Notes: a model not told the origin generated them from the sequence alone. A DNA stretch of 64,000 bases from Pseudidiomarina planktonica (GCF_900177775.1 NZ_FXWH01000001.1:558001-622000); one strand, 5' to 3'. Positions 37,559-48,415 are shown, numbered from the stretch's first letter. A program made the numbers and translations.

Positions 37559-37711
37559 ATGGAACGATTACCAGACGAGGATGGAACTGCGGTTGTTGGG
37601 GTAGTCAATCGTGAGGATCTCAAGAGCAATGTGCCTGGTGCTGGTAAGTCCTTTCTCTTAATTATTGATAAGAACCGCGGTATTGTTCTTGAGGAATTAA
37701 GTTATCAGTGA
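37559..37711 (+). pseudogene. short ORF, probably the 3' fragment of a decayed gene
   Basis: Fifty codons starting MERLPDEDGTAVVGVVNREDL and ending GAGKSFLLIIDKNRGIVLEELSYQ. A terminal strand pair of the form FLLIIDKNRGIVLE resembles the C-terminus of small NTF2-fold immunity-type proteins, in which a conserved strand is followed by a lysine-rich turn; this is only a resemblance. There is no ribosome site upstream. It is more likely a fragment than a complete gene. The bases from 37712 to 37911 hold nothing I can identify apart from the upstream region of the methyltransferase. Confidence 0.35.
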
Positions 37712-37911
37712 GATAGCCAGTAAGCTCTTAAGCGACATGCTGGCTACTCATACGAGTTCTACTAGTCCTTCCTGCAACCTCACCACATATCAGAGGCGCG
37801 ATAGATGATGAATTTCACCCTTGTGGTTTTTGCGACAGTTATAAATTTATCTATGGTGGAGTAACATAAAAAAAATACTTTCAACCTCTTAACACGTATA
37901 AGGCTATAACC

Positions 37912-38700
37912 ATGCTTAGAATCCCATATACAACCCGATTTAGAATCTACGACTTTTGGAAGGGCTTATTCAAAGGCACATTGTTAATTCAGCGAAAACT
38001 TCGCGGCCACTTGCGTGATCAGAAAAAGAATTGGGCGAAACACTATACTCATGGATATTTTTATCAAGGATTGGAAGAACTTGGTATTACCGGTGCCAAG
38101 CCGACGGGATTTCGGTTCAAGCAATATCAAGTAGATGAGATTCTTGAGAATGCTGAGGTGCTTGATATCGGTAGTAACTGTGGTTTTGTGTCTATCTACT
38201 GCGCCAAATTAGCAAAATCGGTAACAGCCATCGAGCTAAATCCATACCTGAATCGCATCGCACGTGATGCATTGGCTTTCTTCAAGCTAAGCAACGTGGA
38301 CGTTATTGAAAGCGATTTCACCACATATGATTCGAACAAGAAGTTTGATGTGATCCTGTCTTTTTCTAATCATCATACTATCGATGGTAATCTGGATATG
38401 GGGTTTGAAGCATACATTCAGAAGTGTCAGGGGCTTTTACGGCCAAACGGATATTTACTGTTTGAGAGCCACAACGTTTTTGGTAAAGGAAAAGGTGGCG
38501 TTGGTGACGATGGTGATATGGAATTAAAGATACAAATCATGAACAAGTATTTTAATATTGAGCGGTACCGCATGGTTCGGTGTTTCCTGGGCCACAGAAA
38601 AGGAGATATCGACAAATTGTTTATTGTCGCTCGGCAGTCGGATTCACCGTCACCCATTTCTTTTGATCTGACTCAGGCTAGAGAGAAGTACAGCTATTGA
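37912..38700 (+). CDS. class I SAM-dependent methyltransferase
   Basis: A 262-residue methyltransferase with the Rossmann motif I EVLDIGSNCGFVSIYCA (about residues 83-99), acidic loop VTAIELNP, and post-II blocks DVIESDFTTYDSNKKFDVILSFSNHHTI. LLRPNGYLLFESHN is motif III. An N-terminal helical part (about 1-75) is basic and may bind its substrate. The substrate is unknown; neighbours give no hint. It sits in the AT-rich islet between msrA and ndk, so horizontal acquisition is likely. Confidence 0.75.
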   Translation: MLRIPYTTRFRIYDFWKGLFKGTLLIQRKLRGHLRDQKKNWAKHYTHGYFYQGLEELGITGAKPTGFRFKQYQVDEILENAEVLDIGSNCGFVSIYCAKLAKSVTAIELNPYLNRIARDALAFFKLSNVDVIESDFTTYDSNKKFDVILSFSNHHTIDGNLDMGFEAYIQKCQGLLRPNGYLLFESHNVFGKGKGGVGDDGDMELKIQIMNKYFNIERYRMVRCFLGHRKGDIDKLFIVARQSDSPSPISFDLTQAREKYSY

Positions 38701-38772
38701 TGGAGTCAGCCCCCAGGCTCCACACATCCTCCCCACCTTTTCCACGCAAACGCCACCAAACACACATTTATG

Positions 38773-38801
38773 TTGGGGTTTGCGTTCAATTCGCGTATAA
38801 T
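38773..38801 (+). promoter_or_regulatory. candidate sigma-70 promoter of ndk
   Basis: TTGGGG at 38773-38778 and a perfect TATAAT at 38796-38801 are 17 bases apart, about 70 bases before the ndk start. The -10 is strong, the -35 weak. Identified by eye. Confidence 0.5.
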
Positions 38802-38872
38802 TTGCGCGTTAATTATCACCCACTTATTCAATTCTGATATAGCAGTGAATGCTGCACGGAACGGAGAAAAAA

Positions 38873-39304
38873 ATGGCTTTAGAGCGTACGTTATCGATGA
38901 TCAAACCAGACGCAGTTGGCAAAAACCTGATTGGCGCCATCTACTCGCGTTTTGAAAGCGCAGGCCTGCGTATTGTTGCAGCAAAAATGATGCACCTGAG
39001 CAAAGAGCAAGCCGAAGGCTTCTACGCTGAACACAAAGAGCGTCCTTTCTTTGGCGCCCTGGTTGGCTTCATGACTTCAGGTCCTATCATGGTAACTGCG
39101 CTGGAAGGCGAAAATGCTGTGCTTAAGCACCGTGAAATCATGGGTGCAACAAATCCAGCCGAAGCACTGGCAGGTACTTTGCGCGCAGACTATGCTGAAA
39201 CCATCGACGAAAATGCTGTCCACGGTTCAGACGCGGTTGAATCAGCTGGACGTGAAATTGCTTACTTCTTCAGCGACGAAGAGTTGTGCCCACGCACACG
39301 CTAA
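38873..39304 (+). CDS. ndk: nucleoside diphosphate kinase
   Basis: Ndk equilibrates nucleoside triphosphates by ping-pong phosphotransfer through His117 in [20 protein letters not shown]. The start [21 protein letters not shown] at 38873 is preceded by GGAG; the frame can be extended to 38849 but the extension is not conserved. [29 protein letters not shown] and [18 protein letters not shown] are standard. The product is 143 residues, as in E. coli. It has its own promoter and a terminator-like hairpin behind. Confidence 0.96.
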   Translation: MALERTLSMIKPDAVGKNLIGAIYSRFESAGLRIVAAKMMHLSKEQAEGFYAEHKERPFFGALVGFMTSGPIMVTALEGENAVLKHREIMGATNPAEALAGTLRADYAETIDENAVHGSDAVESAGREIAYFFSDEELCPRTR

Positions 39305-39330
39305 GTTTTCGCGCGAAGTTGTAAACTGAT

Positions 39331-39383
39331 AAAAACGGACGCATGGACGCGGCAGCAATACCGCAGAAAGTGTCCGTTTTTTG
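39331..39383 (+). terminator. rho-independent terminator after ndk
   Basis: The outer stem AAAACGGAC (39332-39340) pairs with GTCCGTTTT (39372-39380), with an inner GCGG/CCGC stem and a T-run after it. The long loop makes it less certain than a compact terminator. Confidence 0.65.
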
Positions 39384-39443
39384 TCGTTAAGAAGCCTTAG
39401 CTAAACCAAGGCTTAAGTAAATAAGTTAGATATTGAGGTTTGA

Positions 39444-40580
39444 ATGACCAACGCCGTTGATAAAAAAGTAAACCTGCTCGATTTGAATCGCGAAGGTATT
39501 CGTGAGTTCTTCAAAGAGATAGGTGAAAAGCCATTTCGGGCCGACCAGGTCATGAAGTGGATTTATCATTTCTGCGTTGACGATTTCGAGCAAATGACCA
39601 ACCTCAACAAAGCACTGCGTACCAAGCTGGCGAACATTGCTGAAATTCGCGCACCGGAAATACGTACCCAACAACAATCAACGGACGGCACCATTAAGTT
39701 TGCCATGACCTTGTTTGATGGTCAGGACGTAGAAACCGTATGGATTCCGGAAAAAGATCGCGCCACTTTGTGCGTTAGTTCGCAGGTAGGTTGTGCGCTT
39801 GAGTGCACCTTCTGTTCTACTGGTCAGCAAGGCTTTAACCGTAATTTACGCGTGGCTGAAATTATTGGTCAGGTATGGCGGGTAAACCAGCTGCTGGGCG
39901 CGTCTGGCGACACTGGCGTAAAAGCTGTTACCAACGTAGTTATGATGGGCATGGGCGAACCCTTGCTGAACCTGAACAACGTAGTACCTGCCATGCAGTT
40001 AATGCTGGATGACTGGGGCTTTGGCCTGTCGAAACGTCGGGTTACCTTAAGCACCTCAGGTGTGGTTCCTGCACTTGATAAACTACGTGAACAAATTGAT
40101 GTGGCACTGGCCATTTCATTGCACGCACCAGACAACAAGCTGCGTGACGAAATAGTACCTATTAATAAAAAGTACCCAATTGAAGAGTTTTTGGCGTCTA
40201 GTCGCAAATATGTCGAGAACTCTAAGGCACAAAACAAGGTCACAGTAGAGTACGTGATGATTGATCATGTGAATGATTCAACCGATCAGGCTCATGCGCT
40301 GGCAGAAACCTTGAAAGATACGCCAAGTAAGATAAATCTGATTCCATTTAATCCATTTCCTGGGTCAGATTACGGCCGTTCCAGTAATTCACGCATTGAC
40401 CGCTTTGCTAAAGTTCTGATAGAAAAGGGGTTTGTGGTTATGGTTCGGAAGACTCGCGGTGACGATATTGATGCCGCTTGTGGTCAGTTGGTTGGCGATG
40501 TAATTGACCGTACCAAACGTATTCTGAAGCGTCAGCAGCAAGCGCGCGGCGGTGACGAAATAGGCGTAAAAGCCGTATAA
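39444..40580 (+). CDS. rlmN: dual-specificity 23S rRNA/tRNA adenine-C2 methyltransferase RlmN
   Basis: A 378-residue radical-SAM enzyme that methylates A2503 of 23S rRNA and A37 of some tRNAs. The cluster cysteines are in [11 protein letters not shown], the SAM-binding [12 protein letters not shown] follows, and a C-terminal cysteine in [12 protein letters not shown] corresponds to the methyl-carrying residue. The N-terminal accessory domain ([26 protein letters not shown]) is intact. The rlmN-pilW-rodZ-ispG order is the common gammaproteobacterial arrangement. Confidence 0.95.
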   Translation: MTNAVDKKVNLLDLNREGIREFFKEIGEKPFRADQVMKWIYHFCVDDFEQMTNLNKALRTKLANIAEIRAPEIRTQQQSTDGTIKFAMTLFDGQDVETVWIPEKDRATLCVSSQVGCALECTFCSTGQQGFNRNLRVAEIIGQVWRVNQLLGASGDTGVKAVTNVVMMGMGEPLLNLNNVVPAMQLMLDDWGFGLSKRRVTLSTSGVVPALDKLREQIDVALAISLHAPDNKLRDEIVPINKKYPIEEFLASSRKYVENSKAQNKVTVEYVMIDHVNDSTDQAHALAETLKDTPSKINLIPFNPFPGSDYGRSSNSRIDRFAKVLIEKGFVVMVRKTRGDDIDAACGQLVGDVIDRTKRILKRQQQARGGDEIGVKAV

Positions 40581-40626
40581 CTAAGCTGGTAGTAGCACCG
40601 GCCACTTGTACCAACGGGGAAAACTT

Positions 40627-41397
40627 ATGAAACAACTGCTTATTGTGCTAATTACAGCACTGCTAATTAGCGGTTGTGTGTCTCAACGTGTGGTAAAAGG
40701 CGAGCAACAGCCGGCGCAAAAATTTAACGCAGCCGAAGCGGCACAAGTACGGCTGGCACTTGGTTTAGAATATTTGAACTCGGGTGACTTTGAGCAAGCA
40801 AAATTTAATTTAGAGAAAGCGCACGAATACGCCCCTAAGTCGGCTGACGTGCAATTGGGTTTAGCTTATTATTATCAGCGTGCCGAAAATTTAGAAGCGG
40901 CCGTTCGGCATTATGAACAAGCCCTGAATTTGGCGCCAAATAACCCCGACGTAATGAATAACTACGGGGTTTTGCTGTGTGAAGCTGGTGAGTATGAAGC
41001 GGCTGATAAGCTGTTCCGTCAGGCCTTGCAGGTGAATACTTACTTCCGGGTTGGCGATACGTACGAAAATGCGGCAAACTGTGCCTACGAAAGCGGCAAT
41101 ATTGTACAAGCGCAACAATATTTTGAGCAGGCGATTAATCACGCACCACAAGATAGCGCTATTCTTGAGCGCTATGCTGGGTTATTGTTGCAACTGGAAC
41201 GTTGGAATCAGGCACAAGATGTGCTGCGCAAACGCGCTCGACAGCCGCAACTTAGTGCACAGTATTTATGGTTAGAAGTACAATTATCCCGCGCCCTTGG
41301 TAATCCCGAGCGAGCACGGCAATACGGTGAAATTCTGGAACAACAGTACCCGGATTCCACCCAAACACAACGCTACCAACAGCTAACAAAACTATGA
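40627..41397 (+). CDS. pilW: type IV pilus biogenesis/stability lipoprotein PilW (PilF)
   Basis: A 256-residue outer-membrane pilotin with TPR repeats. The ATG at 40627 begins the signal MKQLLIVLITALLISGC with lipobox ISGC; a GGGG-rich ribosome site precedes it. Repeats include LALGLEYLNSGDFEQAKFNLEKAHEYAPKSADVQLGLAYYYQRAENLEAAVRHYEQALNLAP and NYGVLLCEAGEYEAADKLFRQAL. PilW/PilF helps PilQ secretin assemble. The stop overlaps rodZ by four bases. Confidence 0.9.
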   Translation: MKQLLIVLITALLISGCVSQRVVKGEQQPAQKFNAAEAAQVRLALGLEYLNSGDFEQAKFNLEKAHEYAPKSADVQLGLAYYYQRAENLEAAVRHYEQALNLAPNNPDVMNNYGVLLCEAGEYEAADKLFRQALQVNTYFRVGDTYENAANCAYESGNIVQAQQYFEQAINHAPQDSAILERYAGLLLQLERWNQAQDVLRKRARQPQLSAQYLWLEVQLSRALGNPERARQYGEILEQQYPDSTQTQRYQQLTKL

Positions 41398-42503
41398 CAG
41401 CAGAGCAAGAAAACCCGGAACAAAACAATAACGAAAACGAGGTTTCAACGCCGCCACCTGCCAGTGGTCCTACGCCAGGTGAGCTGCTACGTGCCGCTCG
41501 CATGAGGCGTAACCTTGAGCTACGTGATATTGCCGATCGCTTACGTTTGCGTTTGCAAATTATTGAGCTGATTGAAGAAGACGACTACGAAACCTTTAAT
41601 TCCGCCACCTTCGTGCGTGGCTATTTGCGTTCGTACGCCAAAGCACTGGAACTGAACGAAGTTGAAGTGTTAGCAGCATACGACCGCATGGGCTACGAAG
41701 AACCTGTTTCTATTGATATGCAAAGCTTCTCACGACGCAAAGCACATCAGGAAAACGACAACCGCCTTATGTTCGTAAGCTACGCCATTTTAGTTTTGGT
41801 CATTGGCCTGGCTTTTATCTGGTGGTGGCAGGAACCTGATTTTCAGTTTGGTGCCGACAGCGGTAATGGTGAAGCAGTGAGCACGAATAGCGGTCGCACC
41901 AGCGCCGCCATGCGCCCCGATGAACTGCAAGACGCTGCCGATGAGTCTGCGGCGGCTGCTCAGCGCAGTCAGGCTAACTCAGCAGAACCTTTGCGTGAAG
42001 ACGAAGTAAGTTCTGCCGATGTTTCCACGGCGCTTAGCTCTACACACCCGGAACCTGCTGCGGAAGTGAGCGGTGCCGATGTTGAAGAAATTACGCAATT
42101 GCCGGTTGAATCTGAGCCAGAGCCAGAAGCAAATCGGCCAGAGCCGCAAACTGCAGACCAACCAGCAGAAGACCAAACACAATCTGAGCCAGTAGCGGCA
42201 GCTCCACAGCCGGCTAACGAACCAGCCGCGCAGGCAACTGCCAGCGAAAGTGCTGAAGCAACCAACGCTGAACTGGTTTTAATATTCGGTGGTGATTGCT
42301 GGGTGAAAGTTGAAGACGCCACCGGCGAAACCATTGCCTTTGGCGTGAAGCCAGCAGGTTATGAAATGCCATTAGAAGGTGAAGCGCCTTACAACATTAC
42401 TTTGGGTGCGCCTGAAGTGGTGAGCATTCGTTTCCGTGGTGAATCGGTAGACATGAGCCAGTTCCGTTCTGGCCGGGCAGCAAGTTTCACGCTGCCCCAG
42501 TAA
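41394..42503 (+). CDS. rodZ: cytoskeletal protein RodZ
   Basis: A 369-residue membrane protein linking MreB to the cell-wall elongation machinery. The N-terminal helix-turn-helix domain (PGELLRAARMRRNLELRDIADRLRL...FVRGYLRSYAKALEL) binds MreB. A single membrane helix lies at about 123-143 (LMFVSYAILVLVIGLAFIWWW). A periplasmic linker of about 120 residues rich in Ala, Glu, Gln and Pro follows, and a C-terminal DUF4115 domain (LVLIFGGDCWVKVEDATGETIAFG) completes it. Confidence 0.92.
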   Translation: MTAEQENPEQNNNENEVSTPPPASGPTPGELLRAARMRRNLELRDIADRLRLRLQIIELIEEDDYETFNSATFVRGYLRSYAKALELNEVEVLAAYDRMGYEEPVSIDMQSFSRRKAHQENDNRLMFVSYAILVLVIGLAFIWWWQEPDFQFGADSGNGEAVSTNSGRTSAAMRPDELQDAADESAAAAQRSQANSAEPLREDEVSSADVSTALSSTHPEPAAEVSGADVEEITQLPVESEPEPEANRPEPQTADQPAEDQTQSEPVAAAPQPANEPAAQATASESAEATNAELVLIFGGDCWVKVEDATGETIAFGVKPAGYEMPLEGEAPYNITLGAPEVVSIRFRGESVDMSQFRSGRAASFTLPQ

Positions 42504-42532
42504 TATTTTTAGCAATAAGTTGAGTAGCAGTC

Positions 42533-43645
42533 ATGATGCACGAAAGTCCAATTAAACGTCGCCCGTCACGTCGCATATACGTGGGTAACGTGCCTATCGG
42601 CGATGGTGCGCCAATAGCGGTGCAGTCTATGACCAATACTGAAACCACCGATGTTGCCGCCACCGTTGCGCAGGTGAATGCTATTGCCGCAGCGGGTGCC
42701 GACATTGTGCGGGTTTCAGTGCCTACCATGGACGCTGCCGAAGCCTTCAAGAAAATCAAACAACAGTGCAGTGTGCCACTGGTTGCCGACATCCACTTTG
42801 ACTACCGCATTGCCCTGAAAGTGGCCGAATACGGCGTTGATTGCCTGCGTATTAACCCGGGCAACATTGGTAACGAGCAACGTATTCGCAGTGTGGTAGA
42901 CGCCGCCCGTGATAAAAACATTCCGATTCGTATTGGCGTAAACGGCGGCTCATTAGAAAAAGACCTGCAGGAAAAATACGGTGAGCCAAATCCGCAAGCC
43001 TTGTTTGAATCCGCTATGCGTCACGTCGACATTCTTGACCGTCTGAATTTTCAGGACTTCAAAGTAAGCGTAAAAGCCTCCGACGTATTTTTAGCGGTTG
43101 AGTCTTACCGCTTGCTGGCAAAACAAATTGAACAACCGCTGCACTTAGGTATTACCGAAGCTGGCGGCCTGCGCAGTGGTTCGGTGAAGTCGGCTATTGG
43201 TTTAGGCATGTTGCTGGCCGAAGGCATTGGTGACACCTTGCGCGTGTCGCTGGCGGCTAACCCGGTAGAAGAAATCAAAGTAGGCTTCGATATTCTGAAG
43301 TCACTGCGCATTCGTAGCCGTGGTATTAACTTTATTGCCTGCCCAAGTTGTTCACGGCAGGAATTCGATGTTATTTCCACCGTCAATGAGCTGGAAGAAC
43401 GCCTGGAAGACGTAACCACGGCCATGGACGTGTCCATTATTGGGTGTGTGGTGAATGGCCCGGGCGAAGCGCTGATCTCCCATGTAGGCTTAGCTGGCGC
43501 CAAAAATAAAAGCGGTTTGTATGTAAATGGCGAGCGCCAGAAAGAGCGTTTAGACAACAACGATTTAGTTGATCAACTAGAAGCTAGAATCCGCGCCAAA
43601 GTAAAACAACTGCAGGCTGAGCAGATTCCTGTGAAGCCATTGTAA
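42533..43645 (+). CDS. ispG: 4-hydroxy-3-methylbut-2-en-1-yl diphosphate synthase IspG
   Basis: An MEP-pathway enzyme of 370 residues with a [4Fe-4S] cluster. The cluster cysteines are in [12 protein letters not shown] and [12 protein letters not shown]. The TIM barrel opens with [27 protein letters not shown] and continues [15 protein letters not shown] and RINPGNIG. It needs Fe-S clusters from the Isc system also encoded here. Start [10 protein letters not shown]. Confidence 0.96.
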   Translation: MMHESPIKRRPSRRIYVGNVPIGDGAPIAVQSMTNTETTDVAATVAQVNAIAAAGADIVRVSVPTMDAAEAFKKIKQQCSVPLVADIHFDYRIALKVAEYGVDCLRINPGNIGNEQRIRSVVDAARDKNIPIRIGVNGGSLEKDLQEKYGEPNPQALFESAMRHVDILDRLNFQDFKVSVKASDVFLAVESYRLLAKQIEQPLHLGITEAGGLRSGSVKSAIGLGMLLAEGIGDTLRVSLAANPVEEIKVGFDILKSLRIRSRGINFIACPSCSRQEFDVISTVNELEERLEDVTTAMDVSIIGCVVNGPGEALISHVGLAGAKNKSGLYVNGERQKERLDNNDLVDQLEARIRAKVKQLQAEQIPVKPL

Positions 43646-43704
43646 AGCTGCGGTATACTATGCGGCTTACATTCTTAGTATTCCACTGTAAATGGTAGTT
43701 TGAC

Positions 43705-44988
43705 GTGGCAAAAACAATCCAAGCAATTCGTGGTATGAACGACATTTTACCGCAGCAAAGCCCGGCCTGGCAGCAGGTTGAAGCCGTGTTGCGGCAGGTG
43801 GCCGCCAGCTATGGTTACGAAGAAATTCGTATGCCTATTGTAGAGAGCACTGATTTATTTAAACGCTCTATTGGCGAAGTAACCGACATTGTTGAAAAAG
43901 AAATGTACACCTTTGACGACCGCAACGGCGACAGCCTGACGCTGCGTCCGGAAGGAACCGCCAGCTGTGTGCGTGCCGGTAACGAGCACGGGTTGCTGTA
44001 TAACCAAACACAGCGGTTGTGGTACATGGGCCCAATGTTCCGCCACGAGCGTCCGCAAAAAGGTCGCTACCGTCAGTTTCATCAGTTTGGCCTGGAAGCT
44101 TTTGGCTTGCCAGACGCCGACATTGATGCCGAAATTATTTTGCTAACCGCGCGCCTGTGGCGCGAGTTTGGTATTGCCGATCAGGTTGAGTTGCAACTGA
44201 ACTCGCTGGCCTCAAACGAAGCCCGGGCAACCTATCGCGATGCGCTGCGCACTTATTTAAGTCAGCATGAAGAAGTGCTGGACGAAGACAGCAAGCGCCG
44301 TTTGCAGAGCAATCCACTACGTATTCTGGACAGCAAAAACCCGGATATGCAGGCCATACTGGTGAATGCACCGCAGCTGTCAGAATACTGGGACGACGAG
44401 TCCCGCGAACATTTTTCGCAGTTGTGTAAACGACTGGATACCGCCGGTATTAAGTACACTTTGAACGAACGTTTGGTGCGCGGGCTGGATTATTACAACC
44501 GCACCGTGTTTGAATGGGTAACTACCGAGTTGGGTGCGCAAGGTACAGTATGTGCCGGTGGCCGTTACGACGGTCTGGTTGAGCAACTAGGTGGTAAAGC
44601 GACACCAGCAGTAGGTTTCGCCATGGGGCTGGAGCGGCTGGTATTGTTGCTGGAAAGCCAGAATAAAATTAAATCTCAGGCCAGTGCCGATGTGTATGTT
44701 GCCCTTATGGGTGAAGCCGCGGAACTAGCCGGTGTTGATGTTGCCGAGCGCTTGCGCTCTGAATTACCGAACGTACGGGTGCTGATGCACTGCGGTGGCG
44801 GCAACATGAAGAAACAAATGAAGAAAGCCGATAAATCAGGGGCCGCAGTAGCCGTGATTATTGGTGACAGCGAGCTTGAAAACAGTAGCTACACAGTGAA
44901 ACCATTGCGTGACCAGACCGGTCAGAAAAGTGTTAGCTGGCAGCAGCTGGTTGAGTATTTAACCGCAACAATTGCAGAAAAATCTTAA
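43705..44988 (+). CDS. hisS: histidyl-tRNA synthetase
   Basis: A class II aminoacyl-tRNA synthetase of 427 residues. Motif 1 region [19 protein letters not shown], motif 2 ([21 protein letters not shown]), the histidine loop [15 protein letters not shown] and the [15 protein letters not shown] block are all present; motif 3 is [16 protein letters not shown]-terminal anticodon-binding domain follows ([21 protein letters not shown]). The start is a GTG at 43705. Confidence 0.96.
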   Translation: MAKTIQAIRGMNDILPQQSPAWQQVEAVLRQVAASYGYEEIRMPIVESTDLFKRSIGEVTDIVEKEMYTFDDRNGDSLTLRPEGTASCVRAGNEHGLLYNQTQRLWYMGPMFRHERPQKGRYRQFHQFGLEAFGLPDADIDAEIILLTARLWREFGIADQVELQLNSLASNEARATYRDALRTYLSQHEEVLDEDSKRRLQSNPLRILDSKNPDMQAILVNAPQLSEYWDDESREHFSQLCKRLDTAGIKYTLNERLVRGLDYYNRTVFEWVTTELGAQGTVCAGGRYDGLVEQLGGKATPAVGFAMGLERLVLLLESQNKIKSQASADVYVALMGEAAELAGVDVAERLRSELPNVRVLMHCGGGNMKKQMKKADKSGAAVAVIIGDSELENSSYTVKPLRDQTGQKSVSWQQLVEYLTATIAEKS

Positions 44989-45003
44989 AGAAGGATTAGG
45001 CAC

Positions 45004-45639
45004 GTGGAAACTGAAGATCAACAAGTAGAACGCCTGAAGGAATTCTGGAATGAGCATGGTAAAGGCCTGGTTGCCGGCGCCGTTATCGGTTTTGGTTTAT
45101 TTTACGGCTGGCGTTACTACGACGCTTCAGTAACTGAAGCGAAAGAAGCAGCCTCTGAGCGCTTTAATCAGGTAACCGCACAGTTTGATAGCAACGAAGC
45201 CGGTGATGAAGCGGTAGCCGTTGAAAACGCACAGGCGTTTATTAATGAGAAAGGCGACACCACTTATGCGCAACTGACTGCGTTTCAGTTGGCTCGTGAA
45301 GCTGTGAATAATGGCGACTTAGCCACTGCAGTAAGTGCGTTACAACAAGTGCGTGACAACGCTGAACCAGAACTTCGTGCTATTGCCGACATCCGTCAGG
45401 CGCGGGTTTTACTGGCGCAACAGCAATATGATGCGGCGTTGACGGCACTGGCAACTGACAAGCCGGCAAGTTTTACTGCGGTAGTGGCTGAACTGCGCGG
45501 CGATGTGCTGGTCGAAACAGGCGACATCGAGGGTGCGCGTGCGGCCTATCAGTTAGCTGTAGACGAAGACACTGCAGCCAGCATGGCCGGTTCAAGCACC
45601 GCAAAACTTAAATTACAAAATCTGGCAGTGGCTTCATGA
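45004..45639 (+). CDS. yfgM: YfgM family protein (SecYEG ancillary subunit)
   Basis: A 211-residue inner-membrane protein with a short cytoplasmic N-terminus, one helix (about 19-37, GLVAGAVIGFGLFYGWRYY) and a periplasmic TPR-like domain (FQLAREAVNNGDLATAVSALQQVRDNAEPELRAIADIRQARVLLAQQQYDAALTAL). In E. coli YfgM associates with SecYEG and periplasmic chaperones. The GTG start at 45004 has AGGATTAGG upstream. It overlaps bamB by four bases. Confidence 0.9.
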   Translation: METEDQQVERLKEFWNEHGKGLVAGAVIGFGLFYGWRYYDASVTEAKEAASERFNQVTAQFDSNEAGDEAVAVENAQAFINEKGDTTYAQLTAFQLAREAVNNGDLATAVSALQQVRDNAEPELRAIADIRQARVLLAQQQYDAALTALATDKPASFTAVVAELRGDVLVETGDIEGARAAYQLAVDEDTAASMAGSSTAKLKLQNLAVAS

Positions 45640-46886
45640 CATTTATTGGGCAACATTTGCAACAACAGCCGAACAACTCAGCCAGTGGCATCACGCCGCT
45701 GTTAACTCGCATTGGCAAAGCCTTAGCAGTAGGTACTGCGGCGGTGAGCTTGTCGGCTTGTTCTATTTTTTCTACCGACGAAATTACCTGGGCCGAACTT
45801 CAGCCTATTGATGAGCAAATAAAGCCATCAGTGGAATGGGATGAAAGCGTAGGCGACGGCGTTGAGCATTATTTCTCTCGGCTTGGTCCGGTAGTGGTTG
45901 GCGATCATATTATTGCAGCTGACCGTGAAGGCGTGATCAAGTCAATGCATGTGGACACGGGCAAAACTAAGTGGCGCATGAACTTAACCTCTGAAAATAG
46001 TGGTTGGAAAGTGCCAGGCAAAGCTGACACTGCGCGTATTTCCGGTGGCTTAGTAGCTAATTCGGGTAACCTGTATTTCGGTACTGAAAACGGTGAAGTG
46101 GGTGCGTTAAATGCAACCACCGGCGAACTGCTCTGGCAACAAAAAGTAGCTGGTGAAGTGCTGGCTGACCCTGCCGTAGGCGAGGGCATGGTAGTAGTGC
46201 ATACCTCGTCTGGTAGCCTGGTTGGGTTAAATGCCGACACTGGTAAGCAACGCTGGGAAATTCAAATGGAAGTACCAACGCTTACCTTGCGTGGTAGTTC
46301 TGCACCTAGTATTGCCAGTGGTGGTGCTGTATTTGGTACCAATAGCGGCAAGCTTACCGTGGCTATTCTAGAAAACGGTCAACGAGCCTGGGAAACCCCG
46401 ATTGCGAAACCGCGTGGCAGCACCGAGCTAGAGCGTTTGGTGGATGTAGACACCAAGCCGATTATTTTCGGTGGCACTATTTATACCATCGCGTTTAACG
46501 GTCAGTTGAGTGCCGTAGAGCTGTCTAACGGCAGAATTATCTGGCAGCGCAAATATTCGTCGTACCAGAGCCTGGCGGTTACCGCCTTAGCTATTTACGT
46601 AACCGACGACCAAAGCCACGTGCATGCCATTGAGCGTAGCTCAGGTACCGAAATCTGGAGTTCATCTGAATTGTATGGCCGCCAGTTAACGGCGCCAACA
46701 GTAAGCGGTGAATTTGTGGTGGTAGGCGACTTTGAAGGCTACTTCCATTGGTTAAACCGCAGTTCAGGTGAAATTCAGGGCCGTCTTGAATTAGATGGTG
46801 ACGGTGCTTATGTGCCAGCACTTGAACACAACAATATGCTTTATATGCAACTGCGCGATGGCAGTCTGGTAAAAGTAAAACCTTAA
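45636..46886 (+). CDS. bamB: outer-membrane assembly lipoprotein BamB
   Basis: A 416-residue beta-propeller lipoprotein of the BAM complex, which inserts barrels in the outer membrane. The lipobox is LSAC near residue 42, after an unusually long N-region (MTFIGQHLQQQPNNSASGITPLLTRIG); an internal start could remove it, but the ATGA overlap with yfgM supports 45636. Propeller repeats such as GNLYFGTENGEVGALNATTGELLWQQKV and GGTIYTIAFNGQLSAVELSNGRIIWQR follow. Confidence 0.93.
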   Translation: MTFIGQHLQQQPNNSASGITPLLTRIGKALAVGTAAVSLSACSIFSTDEITWAELQPIDEQIKPSVEWDESVGDGVEHYFSRLGPVVVGDHIIAADREGVIKSMHVDTGKTKWRMNLTSENSGWKVPGKADTARISGGLVANSGNLYFGTENGEVGALNATTGELLWQQKVAGEVLADPAVGEGMVVVHTSSGSLVGLNADTGKQRWEIQMEVPTLTLRGSSAPSIASGGAVFGTNSGKLTVAILENGQRAWETPIAKPRGSTELERLVDVDTKPIIFGGTIYTIAFNGQLSAVELSNGRIIWQRKYSSYQSLAVTALAIYVTDDQSHVHAIERSSGTEIWSSSELYGRQLTAPTVSGEFVVVGDFEGYFHWLNRSSGEIQGRLELDGDGAYVPALEHNNMLYMQLRDGSLVKVKP

Positions 46887-46910
46887 AACTCCAAAAGGAT
46901 AGAAACGGCC

Positions 46911-48353
46911 ATGTTACCCGTTGTAGCCCTAGTCGGGCGTCCAAATGTCGGCAAATCAACCTTATTCAATCGGCTAACGCGTACTCGTGACGCGTTAGTT
47001 GCTGACTTTCCGGGGTTAACGCGTGACCGCAAGTACGGTCAGGCCAATTACGACGGCTATCAGTTTATTGTGATTGATACCGGTGGTATTAACGGCGACG
47101 AAGAAGGCATTGATTTAGAAATGGCCGGGCAGTCGCTGCAAGCTATTACTGAAGCCGACGTGGTGTTGTTTCTGGTAGACGCCCGCGACGGTGTTACCGT
47201 AGCTGACGATGCCATTGCCAAACACCTGCGTAAGCAAAACAAAAAAACCTTCGTGGTATGTAATAAAGTAGACGGCATTGATGCCGTAGCCGCCTCGGCA
47301 GACTTTTACAGCTTGTCGCTGGGCGAAATATACCCCATTGCGGCAGCGCACGGTCGTGGCGTTGAGCAACTGCTGGAATTAACCTTAGGCCCCTTGGCCG
47401 AGGCGTATCCGGAAGTGCTGGCGTCAAACACCGAAACCCCAGCCAGTGAAGACTTAGCGCACGACGAAATTGACTACGAAGCGCTGCCATTAAAACTGGC
47501 CATTGTTGGTCGGCCCAACGTGGGCAAATCTACGTTGATCAACCGCATTCTGGGCGAAGAGCGAGTGGTGGTGTACGACATGCCGGGAACCACCCGTGAC
47601 TCGGTTTATATTCCCATGCAACGCGATGGCCGTGAGTACATCTTAATTGATACTGCCGGCGTACGTCGCCGCGGCAAAATTGACGAAACCGTTGAAAAAT
47701 TCTCAGTGGTGAAAACCCTGCAGGCTATTGAAGACGCCAACGTGGTTATTTGTGTGGTAGATGCCCGCGAAACCATTTCCGACCAGGACTTAAACCTGAT
47801 TGGTTATGCCTTAAATGCGGGTCGCTCTATAGTACTGGCAGTCAATAAATGGGATGGCCTGCGCAGTGATCACAAAGACGAAATTAAGCGCGAGCTGGAT
47901 CGCCGCTTAGGCTTTGTAGATTTTGCTCGCCTGCACTTTATTTCCGCATTGCACGGCACCGGCGTTGGCAACCTGTTTGAGTCGGTACTGGAAGCCTACG
48001 ACAGCGCTACCCGCCGAATTAACACTGCACAACTAACCAAGATTATGGAAATGGCGCAAGACGAGCACCAGCCACCATTGGTGCGTGGTCGTCGGGTGAA
48101 GCTGAAGTATGCGCATGCTGGTGGCTACAACCCGCCACGGGTAATTATTCACGGCAACCAGGTAGAGCACCTGCCGGGTTCTTATCAACGCTATTTGATT
48201 AACTATTTCCGCAAAGCCATGCGGGTAATGGGTACGCCAATTAAAATTGAGTTCCGTGAATCTGTGAATCCGTTTGCTGGTAAAAAGAACAAACTTACCT
48301 TAACGCAGGAACGCAAGCGCAAACGCCTGCTGAAATTCATTAAAAAGAAGTAA
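46911..48353 (+). CDS. der: ribosome-assembly GTPase Der (EngA)
   Basis: A 480-residue tandem GTPase needed for 50S subunit maturation. Two G domains are present, with P-loops [14 protein letters not shown] and [14 protein letters not shown], switch II DTGG and DTAG, and the NKVD/NKWD motifs. The C-terminal KH-like domain has [32 protein letters not shown], and the tail is strongly basic ([14 protein letters not shown]). It ends the ispG-der run; a strong terminator follows. Confidence 0.96.
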   Translation: MLPVVALVGRPNVGKSTLFNRLTRTRDALVADFPGLTRDRKYGQANYDGYQFIVIDTGGINGDEEGIDLEMAGQSLQAITEADVVLFLVDARDGVTVADDAIAKHLRKQNKKTFVVCNKVDGIDAVAASADFYSLSLGEIYPIAAAHGRGVEQLLELTLGPLAEAYPEVLASNTETPASEDLAHDEIDYEALPLKLAIVGRPNVGKSTLINRILGEERVVVYDMPGTTRDSVYIPMQRDGREYILIDTAGVRRRGKIDETVEKFSVVKTLQAIEDANVVICVVDARETISDQDLNLIGYALNAGRSIVLAVNKWDGLRSDHKDEIKRELDRRLGFVDFARLHFISALHGTGVGNLFESVLEAYDSATRRINTAQLTKIMEMAQDEHQPPLVRGRRVKLKYAHAGGYNPPRVIIHGNQVEHLPGSYQRYLINYFRKAMRVMGTPIKIEFRESVNPFAGKKNKLTLTQERKRKRLLKFIKKK

Positions 48354-48415
48354 CAAGAAGTTACAAAGTGTTTCGAGTTGATTTACGGCTGAATGTGTAC
48401 AAGTCCTATTGCAAT

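Noticed and set aside
38701-38872. A tRNA or small RNA gene before ndk
   Set aside because: No cloverleaf could be drawn; the stretch contains a promoter and the ribosome site only.
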